Assembly (NCBI RefSeq): GCF_024609245.1
Contig: NZ_JANJYH010000006.1
Coordinates: 98,765-162,764, forward strand
Length of the DNA: 64,000 nucleotides
Source of the DNA: Haloarchaeobius sp. FL176
GTDB lineage: Archaea > Halobacteriota > Halobacteria > Halobacteriales > Natrialbaceae
Direction: 5' to 3'
Shown: one piece after another, positions 25,924-34,813 of the stretch
How positions within the stretch are numbered: position 1 is the stretch's first letter
Layout: every line of letters begins with the position of its first letter
Program-made: the position numbers and the translations under genes
The notes under the pieces: generated by a model
Told to the model about the DNA's origin: nothing
The model's input: only the letters and a program-made list of their open reading frames with translations
Database searches by the model: none

Positions 25924-27642
25924 ATGGACGATTCGCTACGCGAGCAGGTCGAGCGAGAGGCCGAGAAGCACGCCCTGTTCAACGCCATCAAACACGAGAG
26001 CGACGCCGCCGTCGGCGCGGTGATGGGCCCACTGATGGGCGAGAACCCGGCCTTCCGCGAGCACGGCGACGAGGTGCCCGGCGTGGTCGGGGGCGTCTGC
26101 GGCCGCGTCAACCAGATGGACCACGCCGAGAAGCGCGAGCGGCTGGGCGAGCTCGCGCCGGAGCTGCTGGAGGAGCTCGACAGCGAGGACGAGGGCGAGC
26201 AGCACACGCTGCCGGACCTGGACAACGCCGAGGAGTACGACCAGGTCCGGATGCGCTGTGCACCGAACCCGAACGGGCCGTGGCACGTCGGCCACGCGCG
26301 GATGCCCGCCGTCATCGGGACGTACAAGGAGCGCTACGACGGCTGGTTCTGCGTCCGCTTCGACGACACGGACCCCGAAACGAAGCGCCCGGACCTCGAC
26401 GCCTACGACGACATCCTCGAGGATATCGAGTACCTCGGCTTCGAGCCCGACGAAGTGCTGAAGGCCAGCGACCGGATGGAGACGTACTACGAGCACGCCC
26501 GGGAGCTCATCGAGATGGGCGGGGCGTACACCTGCTCGTGCCCGCAGGGCGAGTTCTCCGATATGAAGAACAGCGGCGAGGCCTGTCCGCACCGTGAGAA
26601 GGACGCCGAGACCACCATGGCGGAGTTCGAGGACATGGTCGCCGGCGAGTACAGCTCCGGCGAGATGGTGCTCCGCGTGAAGACCGACATCGAGCACAAG
26701 AACCCCGCGCTCCGTGACTGGGTCGCGTTCCGGATGATCGACACCCCCCACCCGCGGGAGGAGGCGGAAGGGTACCGTTGCTGGCCGATGCTCGACTTCC
26801 AGTCCGGCATCGACGACCACCTCGTCGGCATCACGCACATCATCCGCGGCATCGACCTGCAGGACTCCGCGAAGCGCCAGCGGTTCGTCTACGACTACTT
26901 CGACTGGGAGTACCCCGAAGTCGTCCACTGGGGCCACGTCCAGGTCGAGGCGTACGACGTGAAGATGTCCACCTCGACGCTCAAGGAGCTCGTCGACGCC
27001 GGCGAGCTGGACGGCTGGGACGACCCGCGCGCGCCGATCATCAAGAGCCTCCGCCGGCGGGGCATCCGCGGCGAGGCCATCGTCGAGTCGATGATCGAAC
27101 TCGGCACGTCGACCTCGAACGTCGACCTCGCGATGTCGTCGGTCTACTCGAAGAACCGCGATCTGATCGACGGCGGTGCGGACCGACAGTTCCTCGTGCG
27201 TGACGGCACCGAACTCGGTATCGTCGGCGGCGCGCCGGAGGCGGGCGAGCCGCCGGTTCACCCCGACCACGAGGACCGCGGAACCCGCGAGATTCCGGTC
27301 GGCGCGGCCGTGCTACTCGAGCCGGCGGACCTGCCCGAGCGCGAGGAGCGCGTCTGGCTGAAGGGGCTGGGCTGTTTCAGGTTCACCCGTGACGCGCTCC
27401 AGTACACCGGCGACGACATCTCGGCGGTCCGCGAGGAGGGCGTCGACGTGGTGCACTGGGTGCCCGCGGACGACAACGAGCCCGTCGAGCTCTGGACGAT
27501 GGACGGCGTCGTCGAGGGGCACGCAGAGCCCGGCTTCCGCGACCAGCCGGTCGACACGATGGTGCAGTTCGAGCGCGTGGGCTTCGCCCGCGTCGACGCC
27601 CACGACGACGACGGCTCCGTAGCGTACTTCGCCCACGAGTAG
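25924..27642 (+). CDS. gltX: Glutamyl-tRNA synthetase (archaeal type, GltX)
   Basis: 572 residues. An N-terminal archaeal extension of about 100 residues (LREQVEREAEKHALFNAIKH onward) precedes the class I catalytic core with PNPNGPWHVGHARMP (HIGH motif as HVGH), CVRFDDTDPE and VKMSTSTLK (KMSKS motif as KMSTS). The C-terminal beta-barrel anticodon-binding domain is of the GlnRS/archaeal GluRS type. It charges tRNA-Glu and, in archaea, is the non-discriminating or discriminating source for the amidotransferase route. Length is normal. Confidence 0.95.
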   Translation: MDDSLREQVEREAEKHALFNAIKHESDAAVGAVMGPLMGENPAFREHGDEVPGVVGGVCGRVNQMDHAEKRERLGELAPELLEELDSEDEGEQHTLPDLDNAEEYDQVRMRCAPNPNGPWHVGHARMPAVIGTYKERYDGWFCVRFDDTDPETKRPDLDAYDDILEDIEYLGFEPDEVLKASDRMETYYEHARELIEMGGAYTCSCPQGEFSDMKNSGEACPHREKDAETTMAEFEDMVAGEYSSGEMVLRVKTDIEHKNPALRDWVAFRMIDTPHPREEAEGYRCWPMLDFQSGIDDHLVGITHIIRGIDLQDSAKRQRFVYDYFDWEYPEVVHWGHVQVEAYDVKMSTSTLKELVDAGELDGWDDPRAPIIKSLRRRGIRGEAIVESMIELGTSTSNVDLAMSSVYSKNRDLIDGGADRQFLVRDGTELGIVGGAPEAGEPPVHPDHEDRGTREIPVGAAVLLEPADLPEREERVWLKGLGCFRFTRDALQYTGDDISAVREEGVDVVHWVPADDNEPVELWTMDGVVEGHAEPGFRDQPVDTMVQFERVGFARVDAHDDDGSVAYFAHE

Positions 27643-27672
27643 CTGCCGAGTCGAGGACGCCGCCGCTCTTTC

Positions 27673-28176
27673 TCACCAGACGAAGACGAACAGGGCGAAC
27701 CCGAGCAGCATCGACAGCGTCAGGAGCGCCTGTACGACCGCGCTCGCGAGGATGCCGAGGCTGGTCGTCGCGGCGGCCCGGGCCGCGTGCCGGCGGTCCT
27801 CCGTCTCAACGTACTCGAGGGCGAAGACGGTGCCGACGACGCCGACGATGATACCCAGTGGCCCGGTGACGAACAGCAGCGCGAGGCCGACCGCGCTCGC
27901 CAGCAGCGTCGTGCGCCAGGACGCACCGCCGACGCGCGCGGAGACGGCGTCGGCGAGCAGGTCTGCCGCGACGGCGAACAGCCCGACTGCGACGAGGCCG
28001 ACCGCGACGAACGCGCCGAGTCCGTCGCCCCAGAGCCAGAAGATGAGCACGCCTGCGACCGAGAGCAGGGGTCCGGGCATCGATGGGACGAGGCTGCCGA
28101 CGATGCCGGCGACGAGGAAGACGAGGGCGACGACGAGGACGGGGTCGACGCCACCGGGGAGGGTACTGAACGCCAT
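27673..28176 (-). CDS. DUF456 membrane protein
   Basis: 167 residues from ATG 28176 (ATG 28200 is possible and adds eight residues). Hydrophobic helices about residues 11-30, 38-62, 82-105 and 140-163, with the DUF456 hallmark LVPSMPGPLLSVAGVLIFW and the Gly-rich TGPLGIIVGVVGTVFALEY. Function unknown. Convergent with gltX and divergent from the ferredoxin-ETF operon. Confidence 0.85.
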   Translation of the reverse strand: MAFSTLPGGVDPVLVVALVFLVAGIVGSLVPSMPGPLLSVAGVLIFWLWGDGLGAFVAVGLVAVGLFAVAADLLADAVSARVGGASWRTTLLASAVGLALLFVTGPLGIIVGVVGTVFALEYVETEDRRHAARAAATTSLGILASAVVQALLTLSMLLGFALFVFVW

Positions 28177-28291
28177 GTCACCCGATAGTTTCGTCGCCAT
28201 CAAGGATGTTGTGCCGGCGAGGAGCGTGCTGGTGCACTCCGAGCAGGTCTCGTGGCGGCCAGCGGCGACTGCCGACCGCGCCGCCCTCCCG

Positions 28292-28305
28292 ACGTTCACG
28301 AACGT
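28292..28305. promoter_or_regulatory. Perfect palindrome abutting the ETF-operon TATA box
   Basis: ACGTTC-AC-GAACGT, a perfect 6+6 inverted repeat, ends one base before the TATA box at 28306-28314. The position covers where the BRE and TFB bind, so it suits an operator or activator site. Confidence 0.5.
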
Positions 28306-28314
28306 AAATTTAAG
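28306..28314 (+). promoter_or_regulatory. TATA box of the ferredoxin-ETF operon
   Basis: AAATTTAAG at 28306-28314, 30 nt before ATG 28344, predicts a leaderless or nearly leaderless transcript. Confidence 0.6.
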
Positions 28315-28337
28315 ACCCGGGCAGCCTTCGTCCCTAG

Positions 28338-28673
<336 letters not shown>

Positions 28674-28679
28674 GAACCG

Positions 28680-29534
28680 ATGGAGATAGCAGTACTCACG
28701 AAGGGGGTTCCCGACTTCCGGGAGGGCCAGGTGTCCTTCGACGAGGACGGCCACCTCGAGCGCGGGAAGACCCCGACGGTCATGAACCCGAACGACAAGT
28801 TCGCGTTGCGAGCAGCCCTGCAGACGAAGGTACGACACGGTGGGAACGTCACGCTCTGTAGCATGGGCCCGCCCGGCTACGAGAACATCCTCGAGGAGGG
28901 GATGCGCGACGTGTACGCCGACGACCTCGTGCTGGTGTCCGACCGGGAGTTCGCCGCCGCGGACACCTGGGCGACCGCCATCACGCTGACGACCGCGCTC
29001 GAACACATGGACAAAGAGCCCGACGTGGTGTTTGCGGGCTTCAAGACGGCCGACGGCGAGACTGGCCACACCGGCCCGCAGACGTGCTGGGGGCTGGACC
29101 GGCCGGTCCTCACGCACGTCATCTCGCTCGACATCGAGCCCGAGAACGACGTGGTGCGCGCGAAGCGCCTCGTCGAGGGCGACGTCGACGAGATAGAGAC
29201 AGTGGAGGCACCGCTGCCGTGTTTCGTCGTCACCGACCCCGAGTTCGAGCCGACGTACCGCCGCGCGGAGCACCGCCTCGAACTGAAGGACCTGCGCGAG
29301 CAGACGAAGCGACGCGCCGAGAACTACGATGACCACCTCACGATGTGGAACCACGAGGAGCTGAATCTCGACCCGGACTTCGTCGGACTGGACGGCTCGC
29401 CGACCATCGTCTCGTCGGTGGACCCCATCCCGAAGGCACCGTCGGAGCGCGAGGCGACGATGGTGACACCCGACGACGAGGAGGGGATGGAACAGGTGTT
29501 AGAGGAGATGACGCCGTTCGCGGGGGGTGACTGA
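28680..29534 (+). CDS. fixA: Electron transfer flavoprotein beta subunit (FixA)
   Basis: 284 residues. MEIAVLTKGVPDFREGQ and the MNPNDKFALRAAL nucleotide-binding block, then ATAITLTTALEHMDKEPDVVF and GETGHTGPQTCWGLDRPV mark the ETF-beta fold. It holds AMP (or a second FAD in bifurcating forms) and pairs with the alpha subunit, carrying electrons from acyl-CoA dehydrogenases to FixC. It precedes etfA by 2 nt. Confidence 0.93.
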   Translation: MEIAVLTKGVPDFREGQVSFDEDGHLERGKTPTVMNPNDKFALRAALQTKVRHGGNVTLCSMGPPGYENILEEGMRDVYADDLVLVSDREFAAADTWATAITLTTALEHMDKEPDVVFAGFKTADGETGHTGPQTCWGLDRPVLTHVISLDIEPENDVVRAKRLVEGDVDEIETVEAPLPCFVVTDPEFEPTYRRAEHRLELKDLREQTKRRAENYDDHLTMWNHEELNLDPDFVGLDGSPTIVSSVDPIPKAPSEREATMVTPDDEEGMEQVLEEMTPFAGGD

Positions 29535-29536
29535 CA

Positions 29537-31213
29537 GTGCCACCACTCGACCCCGGCGAGTACAGCATCGCCGAGCTCGGCCCCGAGCTGAAGGACGTCG
29601 AGGACGTCGACGAGCTGGAGGCCATCCTCGAAGCCGAGAAGGAGGGCGAGGACCGCACCGGCGCGGTGACGCTCATCGAGAGCCGCATCGAGAAGTTCAG
29701 CGAGGACGGCGAGGATGGCGACACCGGCGACCTCGACCCGGGCGACATGAGCGTCGCCGACATCGGCAACGCCGTCAGGGACATAGAGGAGGTCGAGGAC
29801 CTCGAAGCCCTGCTCGAAGCCGAGGAGGGGGCCGAGGACAGGGACAGCGCGAAACGGCTCATCCAGAAGCGCATCGACGACCTCAGCGAGAGCGAAGACG
29901 ACGGCGAGGAGGAGGAAGTCGAGGCCGAGAGTCCCGATGAGCGCCACCCCGAACTGGACCACCCGACCAACGACAAGCGCCACGTCCGGGCCATCGACGA
30001 CGGCACCTACGAGGACATGTGGGTGTACTGCGAGACCCAGCAGGGCGACATGCTGGACGTCTCCCGCGAGATGCTCGGGAAGGCCCGCGAGCTGATCGAC
30101 CAGTACAACGAGGACTACGGCGAGGCGGAGCAGGTCGTCGCCGTGCTCGTCGGCGACGACGTCGAGAAGCACACCGAGGAGTGCATCGAGCTCGGGGCGG
30201 ACGTCGTCGTCACGGCCGAGGACGACCGGCTCGGGCGCTTCCGGCACAAGCCGTACACGCGCATCTTCTGTGACATGGCGCGCTGGGGCGGCGACCCCGG
30301 CGAGGGCAACCCCGACCCGGCGGAGTGGCGCGACTACGACGAGCCACGCTACGTGCTGTTCCCGGCGACGAACAACGGCCGTGACCTCTCCGCGCTCGTG
30401 CAGGCGGAGCTCGACTCCGGCCTCGCCTCGGACTGTTCCGGGCTGTACATCGAGGACGCGGAGATCTCGAACCCGGTCAAGACCGGCGAGCCGGGCACGA
30501 CGAAGACGTTCGAGCGCATCCTGCACATGAAGCGCCCGGACTTCTCCGGCTTCGAGTACTCGACCATCCTCTGCATCGACAACCCGCACCGGGACTTCCA
30601 CCCGCAGGGCGGCTCTGTCATTCCGGGGAGCTTCGAGGTACCCGACCCGGACCCCGACCGCGAGGGCGAGGTCGTCGAGTGGGACGGCGACATCGACGAC
30701 GGCTGGTTCCGTGTCGAGGTCACCGACCACGACGTGCTCGACGAGGGCGTCGACCTCACCGGCAACGAGGTCGTCGTCGCGATGGGTCGTGGCATCGGCG
30801 ACAACCCGACGAAGGGGATGGAGCTCGGCATCGAGCTCGCCGACTGCTTCGAGGAGGCCGACGTGGGCGTCACCCGTGGCATCGTCACTGGGTCGTACCA
30901 GTTCGACGCGAACGTCGAGCAGTACACCCACGAGGAGCGCCAGATCGGCGAGACGGGCCAGGTCATCGCGCCAGACCTCTACATCGCCGCTGGCATCTCC
31001 GGCGCGGTCCAGCACAAGGTCGGCATGGACGACTCGGACGTCATCGTCGCCATCAACACCGACCCGGACGCCCGCATCAGGGACTTCTCCGACTACTTCA
31101 TCGAGGGCGACCTGTTCGAGGTGCTCCCGGGACTCATCGACGCAGTCGAGAGCGGCGACGTGAGCGAGGCGCTTGCGGCGGTTGCGGCACCCGGAGGTGG
31201 TGGCGATGACTGA
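29537..31213 (+). CDS. fixB: Electron transfer flavoprotein alpha subunit (FixB) with duplicated N-terminal module
   Basis: 558 residues from GTG 29537, about 200 longer than usual. Residues 5-54 and 67-116 are two copies of one 50-residue module (24 of 50 positions identical by my count) with an acidic linker between and after. The ETF-alpha domain starts near residue 150 (VRAIDDGTYEDMWVYCE). The C-terminal FAD domain has VVAMGRGIGDNP, RQIGETGQVIAPDLYIA, GISGAVQHKVGM and AINTDPDA. It shuttles electrons to FixC. The modules have no cysteines and are predicted helical, possibly protein-binding. Overlaps fixC by 8 nt. Confidence 0.92.
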   Translation: MPPLDPGEYSIAELGPELKDVEDVDELEAILEAEKEGEDRTGAVTLIESRIEKFSEDGEDGDTGDLDPGDMSVADIGNAVRDIEEVEDLEALLEAEEGAEDRDSAKRLIQKRIDDLSESEDDGEEEEVEAESPDERHPELDHPTNDKRHVRAIDDGTYEDMWVYCETQQGDMLDVSREMLGKARELIDQYNEDYGEAEQVVAVLVGDDVEKHTEECIELGADVVVTAEDDRLGRFRHKPYTRIFCDMARWGGDPGEGNPDPAEWRDYDEPRYVLFPATNNGRDLSALVQAELDSGLASDCSGLYIEDAEISNPVKTGEPGTTKTFERILHMKRPDFSGFEYSTILCIDNPHRDFHPQGGSVIPGSFEVPDPDPDREGEVVEWDGDIDDGWFRVEVTDHDVLDEGVDLTGNEVVVAMGRGIGDNPTKGMELGIELADCFEEADVGVTRGIVTGSYQFDANVEQYTHEERQIGETGQVIAPDLYIAAGISGAVQHKVGMDDSDVIVAINTDPDARIRDFSDYFIEGDLFEVLPGLIDAVESGDVSEALAAVAAPGGGGDD

Positions 31214-32873
31214 CCGCGAGCGCTACGAGGCGGTCGTCGTCGGCGCCGGCCCCGGTGGCGCGGCAGCCGCGGCCCGGCTCGCCGACCACGGCGTCGAGAC
31301 GCTCGTGCTCGAACGTGGCGTCGACGCCGGTGCAAAGAACGTCTCCGGCGGGCTCATCTACGCGGAGCAGTCCGCCCCGTACACCGTCGACGACCTGTTC
31401 CCCGGCTTCCGCGAGGAGGCGAGCGAGCGCCCCATCACGGACTACAAGATGGACAACATCGCGGGGAACCGCGTGAAGACGTACGACCTGACGCCGCTGC
31501 ACGAGAACGATACGCTCTGGTGCGACTCCGTACTGCGCCGGAAGATGGACTCGTGGATGGCCGAACGGGTCCACGAGAAGTGCCGCGAGAGCGGCGGCGG
31601 CCTGCTGACCGACGTGCGCGTCAACGGGCTGCTCCGGGAAGACGGCGAGATCGTCGGCGTCACCTGCGACGAGCTGGACGACATCGAGGCGGACGTGGTC
31701 ATCGCGGCCGACGGCGTCAACTCCGAGCTCGCCCGCGAGGCCGGCCTGATGGACTGGGACGACCCCGAGGAGTGGTTCCAGGGGGTCAAGGCCGTCGTCG
31801 ACGTGCCCGACGGCTTCGTCCAGGAGACCTTCGGCGTCGACGAGGACGAGGGCGTGGCCCGGCTGTTCTCGGGTGACCTGTTCCAGGACGCCCGGGGCGG
31901 CGGGTTCATGTACACGAACCAGGACACGCTCTCCATCGGGACCGTGTTCCACCTCGACAGCATCGTCGAGGAGCGCGCCGAGAGCCACGAGCTCCTGAAC
32001 GCGCTGCTGACTCACCCGCACCTCTCGAACTGGCTGCCGGACGAGTACGACGAGATAGAGTACTCCGCGAAGCTGGTGCCCGACTCGAAGAAGGTGGCTC
32101 TGAAGGAGCCCCACCGCGACCGCCTGCTGCTCGTCGGCGACGCCGCCGGCCAGATGCAGGCCCAGGGGCCCATCATCAAGGGCATGAACCACGCCGTGAC
32201 GGCCGGCGCGCTCGCGGCGGACGCGTACGTGACCGCACGCGGCCGCTCGGGCGAGACCGCCGGCCAGCGTTACGCCACCCTGCTCGACCGGGAGGGCGTG
32301 ATGGACAAGCTCCGGCCGAAGAGCTACGACTGGACGAGCGGCATCAGCGAACATCCCGCGACGGCGAACGTCATGGAGACGGTCGCCAAATCGCCGGTCG
32401 GCCGCGCGGTGCTGCGGACCGGCGCCGCGGAGTCGCTGGTCGAGCGGGCGTTCAACTCGCCGCGCCTGCTGTCGATGCTGCCGGACATCAAGCCGGCATA
32501 CGTGACTGTGCCCTCCCTCATCGGGGCGGAGCAGGGCGCGCCGGTCAGTGGCGAGAGCACCGTCGAGCCGCCGACGCTGGAGGAACGCATCGGCGACCTG
32601 AGCTACAACACCGACATCGGCAACCCTCACATCGAGGTGCGCGACAACTCCTGGGCCGCCAGCGGCACGGCGGTCACGGCCTGCCCGGTCAGCGCGGAGG
32701 ACTTCGGCGGCGGCTGCTACCGCTCGGAGACCGTCGGCACGAACGGCAGCGAGGAGCGCGTCGTGAGCCTCGACACCCAGCCCTGCGTCGAGTGTGGCAC
32801 CTGCGCGGTCGTCGCCGACACCGAGTGGGAGCACCCACGTGGCGGCAAGGGTGTGGAGTACGAGCAGGGCTGA
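31206..32873 (+). CDS. fixC: ETF:quinone oxidoreductase-like FixC with fused FixX domain
   Basis: 555 residues from ATG 31206. FAD-binding VVVGAGPGGAAAAARLADHG, the EQ/ETF-QO stretch GAKNVSGGLIYAEQ and LLVGDAAGQMQAQGPIIKGM. The last 100 residues are a FixX/ETF-QO 4Fe-4S domain: Cys of TACPVSAEDF, then CVECGTC and EHPRGGKGVEYEQG, four cysteines as in mitochondrial ETF-QO. The protein therefore takes electrons from ETF and passes them to menaquinone at the membrane. It overlaps fixB and precedes a small gene by 3 nt. Confidence 0.92.
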   Translation: MTDRERYEAVVVGAGPGGAAAAARLADHGVETLVLERGVDAGAKNVSGGLIYAEQSAPYTVDDLFPGFREEASERPITDYKMDNIAGNRVKTYDLTPLHENDTLWCDSVLRRKMDSWMAERVHEKCRESGGGLLTDVRVNGLLREDGEIVGVTCDELDDIEADVVIAADGVNSELAREAGLMDWDDPEEWFQGVKAVVDVPDGFVQETFGVDEDEGVARLFSGDLFQDARGGGFMYTNQDTLSIGTVFHLDSIVEERAESHELLNALLTHPHLSNWLPDEYDEIEYSAKLVPDSKKVALKEPHRDRLLLVGDAAGQMQAQGPIIKGMNHAVTAGALAADAYVTARGRSGETAGQRYATLLDREGVMDKLRPKSYDWTSGISEHPATANVMETVAKSPVGRAVLRTGAAESLVERAFNSPRLLSMLPDIKPAYVTVPSLIGAEQGAPVSGESTVEPPTLEERIGDLSYNTDIGNPHIEVRDNSWAASGTAVTACPVSAEDFGGGCYRSETVGTNGSEERVVSLDTQPCVECGTCAVVADTEWEHPRGGKGVEYEQG

Positions 32874-32876
32874 GCC

Positions 32877-33227
32877 ATGTCGGTCGCCGCGCGTATCGAC
32901 GAACTCGAACGGGCGGTCGCCCGCGAGCGTGACGGGTTCCAGCAGCCAGCCGACCCCGACGCGCGGGCGACCGAGTACGTCCGCGAGGGCGTCGGTCCGG
33001 CGGTCGTGCTGTTCGCCGACTGTCGGACCGGCGGCCCCGAGCTGCCGTCGGCCGAGCGCGAGCGACTCGAGGCGGTGTTCAACGAGTGGCTCGAGCTGTA
33101 CGCGCTGTGCTACGGCGTCGAGATGGACTGCTCGTTCGCCATCCGGACCGGAGCCGAGGTGCTCGTCGATACCCACAGCGCCCGGGACGTGGCACAGCTG
33201 CTGACGACGGTGCCCGACCGTCGGTGA
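32877..33227 (+). CDS. Conserved small protein at the end of the ETF operon
   Basis: 116 residues, 3 nt after fixC. All-soluble and predicted alpha/beta: an N-terminal helix (ARIDELERAVARERD), then VVLFADCRTGG, an LELYALCYGVEMDCSFAI core with two cysteines, and a VDTHSARDVAQLL tail. No family recognised. Its constant placement behind fixC suggests a role with ETF, but the sequence gives no proof. Confidence 0.65.
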   Translation: MSVAARIDELERAVARERDGFQQPADPDARATEYVREGVGPAVVLFADCRTGGPELPSAERERLEAVFNEWLELYALCYGVEMDCSFAIRTGAEVLVDTHSARDVAQLLTTVPDRR

Positions 33228-33303
33228 GCGCCGGGGTCCAGCTCCCAGATGTGTGGAATCTTCCCAAACAATCATTACGGCCCCATGCGTGGTAACAACC
33301 ATC

Positions 33304-34038
33304 ATGAAACTCACTGACAAGCTGAGCTTCGACCACGACGACAGGGAGCGCATCTACGAGTACGTCGAGAGCCACGGCACGGTCGAACGCGACTCGCTCC
33401 ACCGGGCGTTGAATCTGGACCCGCGAGCCGTCCGACACCACGTCGCCATCCTGAAGCGCGACGGCTACCTCACCGACCTGGACGGCGAGCTGAAGGTCGC
33501 GTTCGAGGACGAGACCGCCGCCGAGGAGCACAGTTCGGAGGACGTCGACTTCGTCATCCGACAGGCCCGGCAGGAGGACCTCGCCGGCCTCGTCGGTGCC
33601 ATCCGGGCCGTCGCCAGCAGCGGCGACTACATCGTCGCCGAGTCGGTCGCCGACGTGCTGGACCACGAGGAGGTACTGCTCAGGCACAACGAGCTGGAGT
33701 CACGCATGTTCTTCGTCGCAACCGTCGGCGACGACGTCGTCGGCTGGGTTCACATCCGTGCCCCGGAGCTGCAGAAGCTGTCCCACACCGCCGAGCTGAC
33801 GGTCGGCGTGCTGGAGGAGTACCGCCGGCACGACATCGGCTCGCACCTGCTCGAGCGCGGCGTCGGGTGGGCCGCCTCGAACGAGTACGAGAAGATCTAC
33901 AACTCCGTCCCGGCGACGAACGAGGCGGCCGTCTCGTTCCTGGAACGGCACGGCTGGGAGACGGAGGCGGTCCGCGAGAACCACTACAAGATCGACGACG
34001 ACTACGTCGACGAAGTGATGCTGGCGACGACGGTCTGA
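33304..34038 (+). CDS. HTH-GNAT fusion protein
   Basis: 244 residues from ATG 33304. Residues about 12-60 form a winged helix (ERIYEYVESHGTVERDSLHR, then DPRAVRHHVAILKRDGYL). Residues 85-235 are a GNAT acetyltransferase: VIRQARQEDLAGLVGAI, VGWVHI, ELTVGVLEEYRRHDIGSHLL (acetyl-CoA loop R-x-x-x-I-G), and ATNEAAVSFLERHGWE. The architecture suggests a DNA-binding regulator that senses or uses acetyl-CoA or acetylates a partner. Just upstream TGGTAACAACCA (33290-33301) has short dyad symmetry and could be its own operator. Confidence 0.82.
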   Translation: MKLTDKLSFDHDDRERIYEYVESHGTVERDSLHRALNLDPRAVRHHVAILKRDGYLTDLDGELKVAFEDETAAEEHSSEDVDFVIRQARQEDLAGLVGAIRAVASSGDYIVAESVADVLDHEEVLLRHNELESRMFFVATVGDDVVGWVHIRAPELQKLSHTAELTVGVLEEYRRHDIGSHLLERGVGWAASNEYEKIYNSVPATNEAAVSFLERHGWETEAVRENHYKIDDDYVDEVMLATTV

Positions 34039-34051
34039 GCCGGCGTCACAC

Positions 34052-34612
34052 TCACTCTCCGTACTCCTCCATCGCCCCGAGCAACTGCTCCAGGCCGGTC
34101 GCGCCGAGCGTTCGGGTCTCGGGGTCGCCCGTCTCGGGGTGGGCGTCCAGCTCTATCCGCGTCCAGAACCGCGCGTCCGCGGCGTCGTCGCCGGGGTCGA
34201 CGGTGCCGGTGACCGCCGACCGTGGCGCGACGAAGTTCACGAACAGCTGTGCGTTGCCGTCCGAGAACGCGATACGGCCGGTTCCCATGAGTTCCAGATC
34301 GTCGGGGTCGACACGCAGGCTCGTCTCCTCGTGGAGTTCGCGGGCGGCGGCCGCGGGCAGCGTCTCGCCCGGTTCCACGAAGCCACCCGGTGTCGCCAAG
34401 ACGCCGACGTCGGCCCCGCGACCGCGTTCGATGAGCAGGACCGAGTCGCCGTCGACGACAGTCGCCCGCGCCGAGACCAGCTGCTCCTCGAAGAACGTCG
34501 CGTCACAGCCCGGACAGTACGGCGTCACGACACCGTCGACGTCGCGCTCGTCGACGCCGTCACCGCAGTAGGGGCAGTACGTCGGCGGCTCGGTTCCCAC
34601 GACGTACGTCAC
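34052..34612 (-). CDS. NUDIX hydrolase with N-terminal zinc ribbon
   Basis: 186 residues from GTG 34612, the start whose 4-nt GTGA overlap with the upstream gene decides it. CPYCGDG...YCPGC at residues 12-35 is a zinc ribbon like that in NADH pyrophosphatase-type NUDIX proteins. The NUDIX box is GGFVEPGETLPAAAARELHE followed by ETSL, with Ser in place of the usual Gly. Substrate (a nucleoside diphosphate derivative, possibly NADH) is not defined. Convergent with the HTH-GNAT gene. Confidence 0.85.
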   Translation of the reverse strand: MTYVVGTEPPTYCPYCGDGVDERDVDGVVTPYCPGCDATFFEEQLVSARATVVDGDSVLLIERGRGADVGVLATPGGFVEPGETLPAAAARELHEETSLRVDPDDLELMGTGRIAFSDGNAQLFVNFVAPRSAVTGTVDPGDDAADARFWTRIELDAHPETGDPETRTLGATGLEQLLGAMEEYGE

Positions 34613-34770
34613 GGCCACTCCTCCTCCTTGCCGTCGAGTGGGAGGGCGACGACGCCGTCCTGCTGGCCGAGGACGCGGGCGTGAGCGGGACACACCGCCC
34701 GGTTCTCGTCCCATGGGATGTCCAGTTCGACCGCGGCCTCCCGGTCGCAGTCGGGTTCCGAACACTGCAT
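34609..34770 (-). CDS. Small zinc-binding protein coupled to the NUDIX gene
   Basis: 53 residues from ATG 34770. CSEPDCDREAAVELDIPWDENRAVCPAH is split as CSEPDCDREA, DIPWDENR and VCPAH, giving a C-x4-C...C-x2-H zinc site. The remainder, ARVLGQQDGVVALPL, looks structured. Overlaps the NUDIX start by 4 nt, so the two are made together. No family name is known to me; similar one-site zinc micro-proteins are frequent in haloarchaea. Confidence 0.75.
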   Translation of the reverse strand: MQCSEPDCDREAAVELDIPWDENRAVCPAHARVLGQQDGVVALPLDGKEEEWP

Positions 34771-34813
34771 GCGCGAGCCAACGCGGGGCCGACGTACAAA
34801 GCTGTCCCCGACG

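Noticed and set aside
33253..33303. Longer start for the HTH-GNAT gene at 33253
   Set aside because: The added residues overlap the presumed promoter and dyad and have no homology; ATG 33304 begins at the winged-helix domain.
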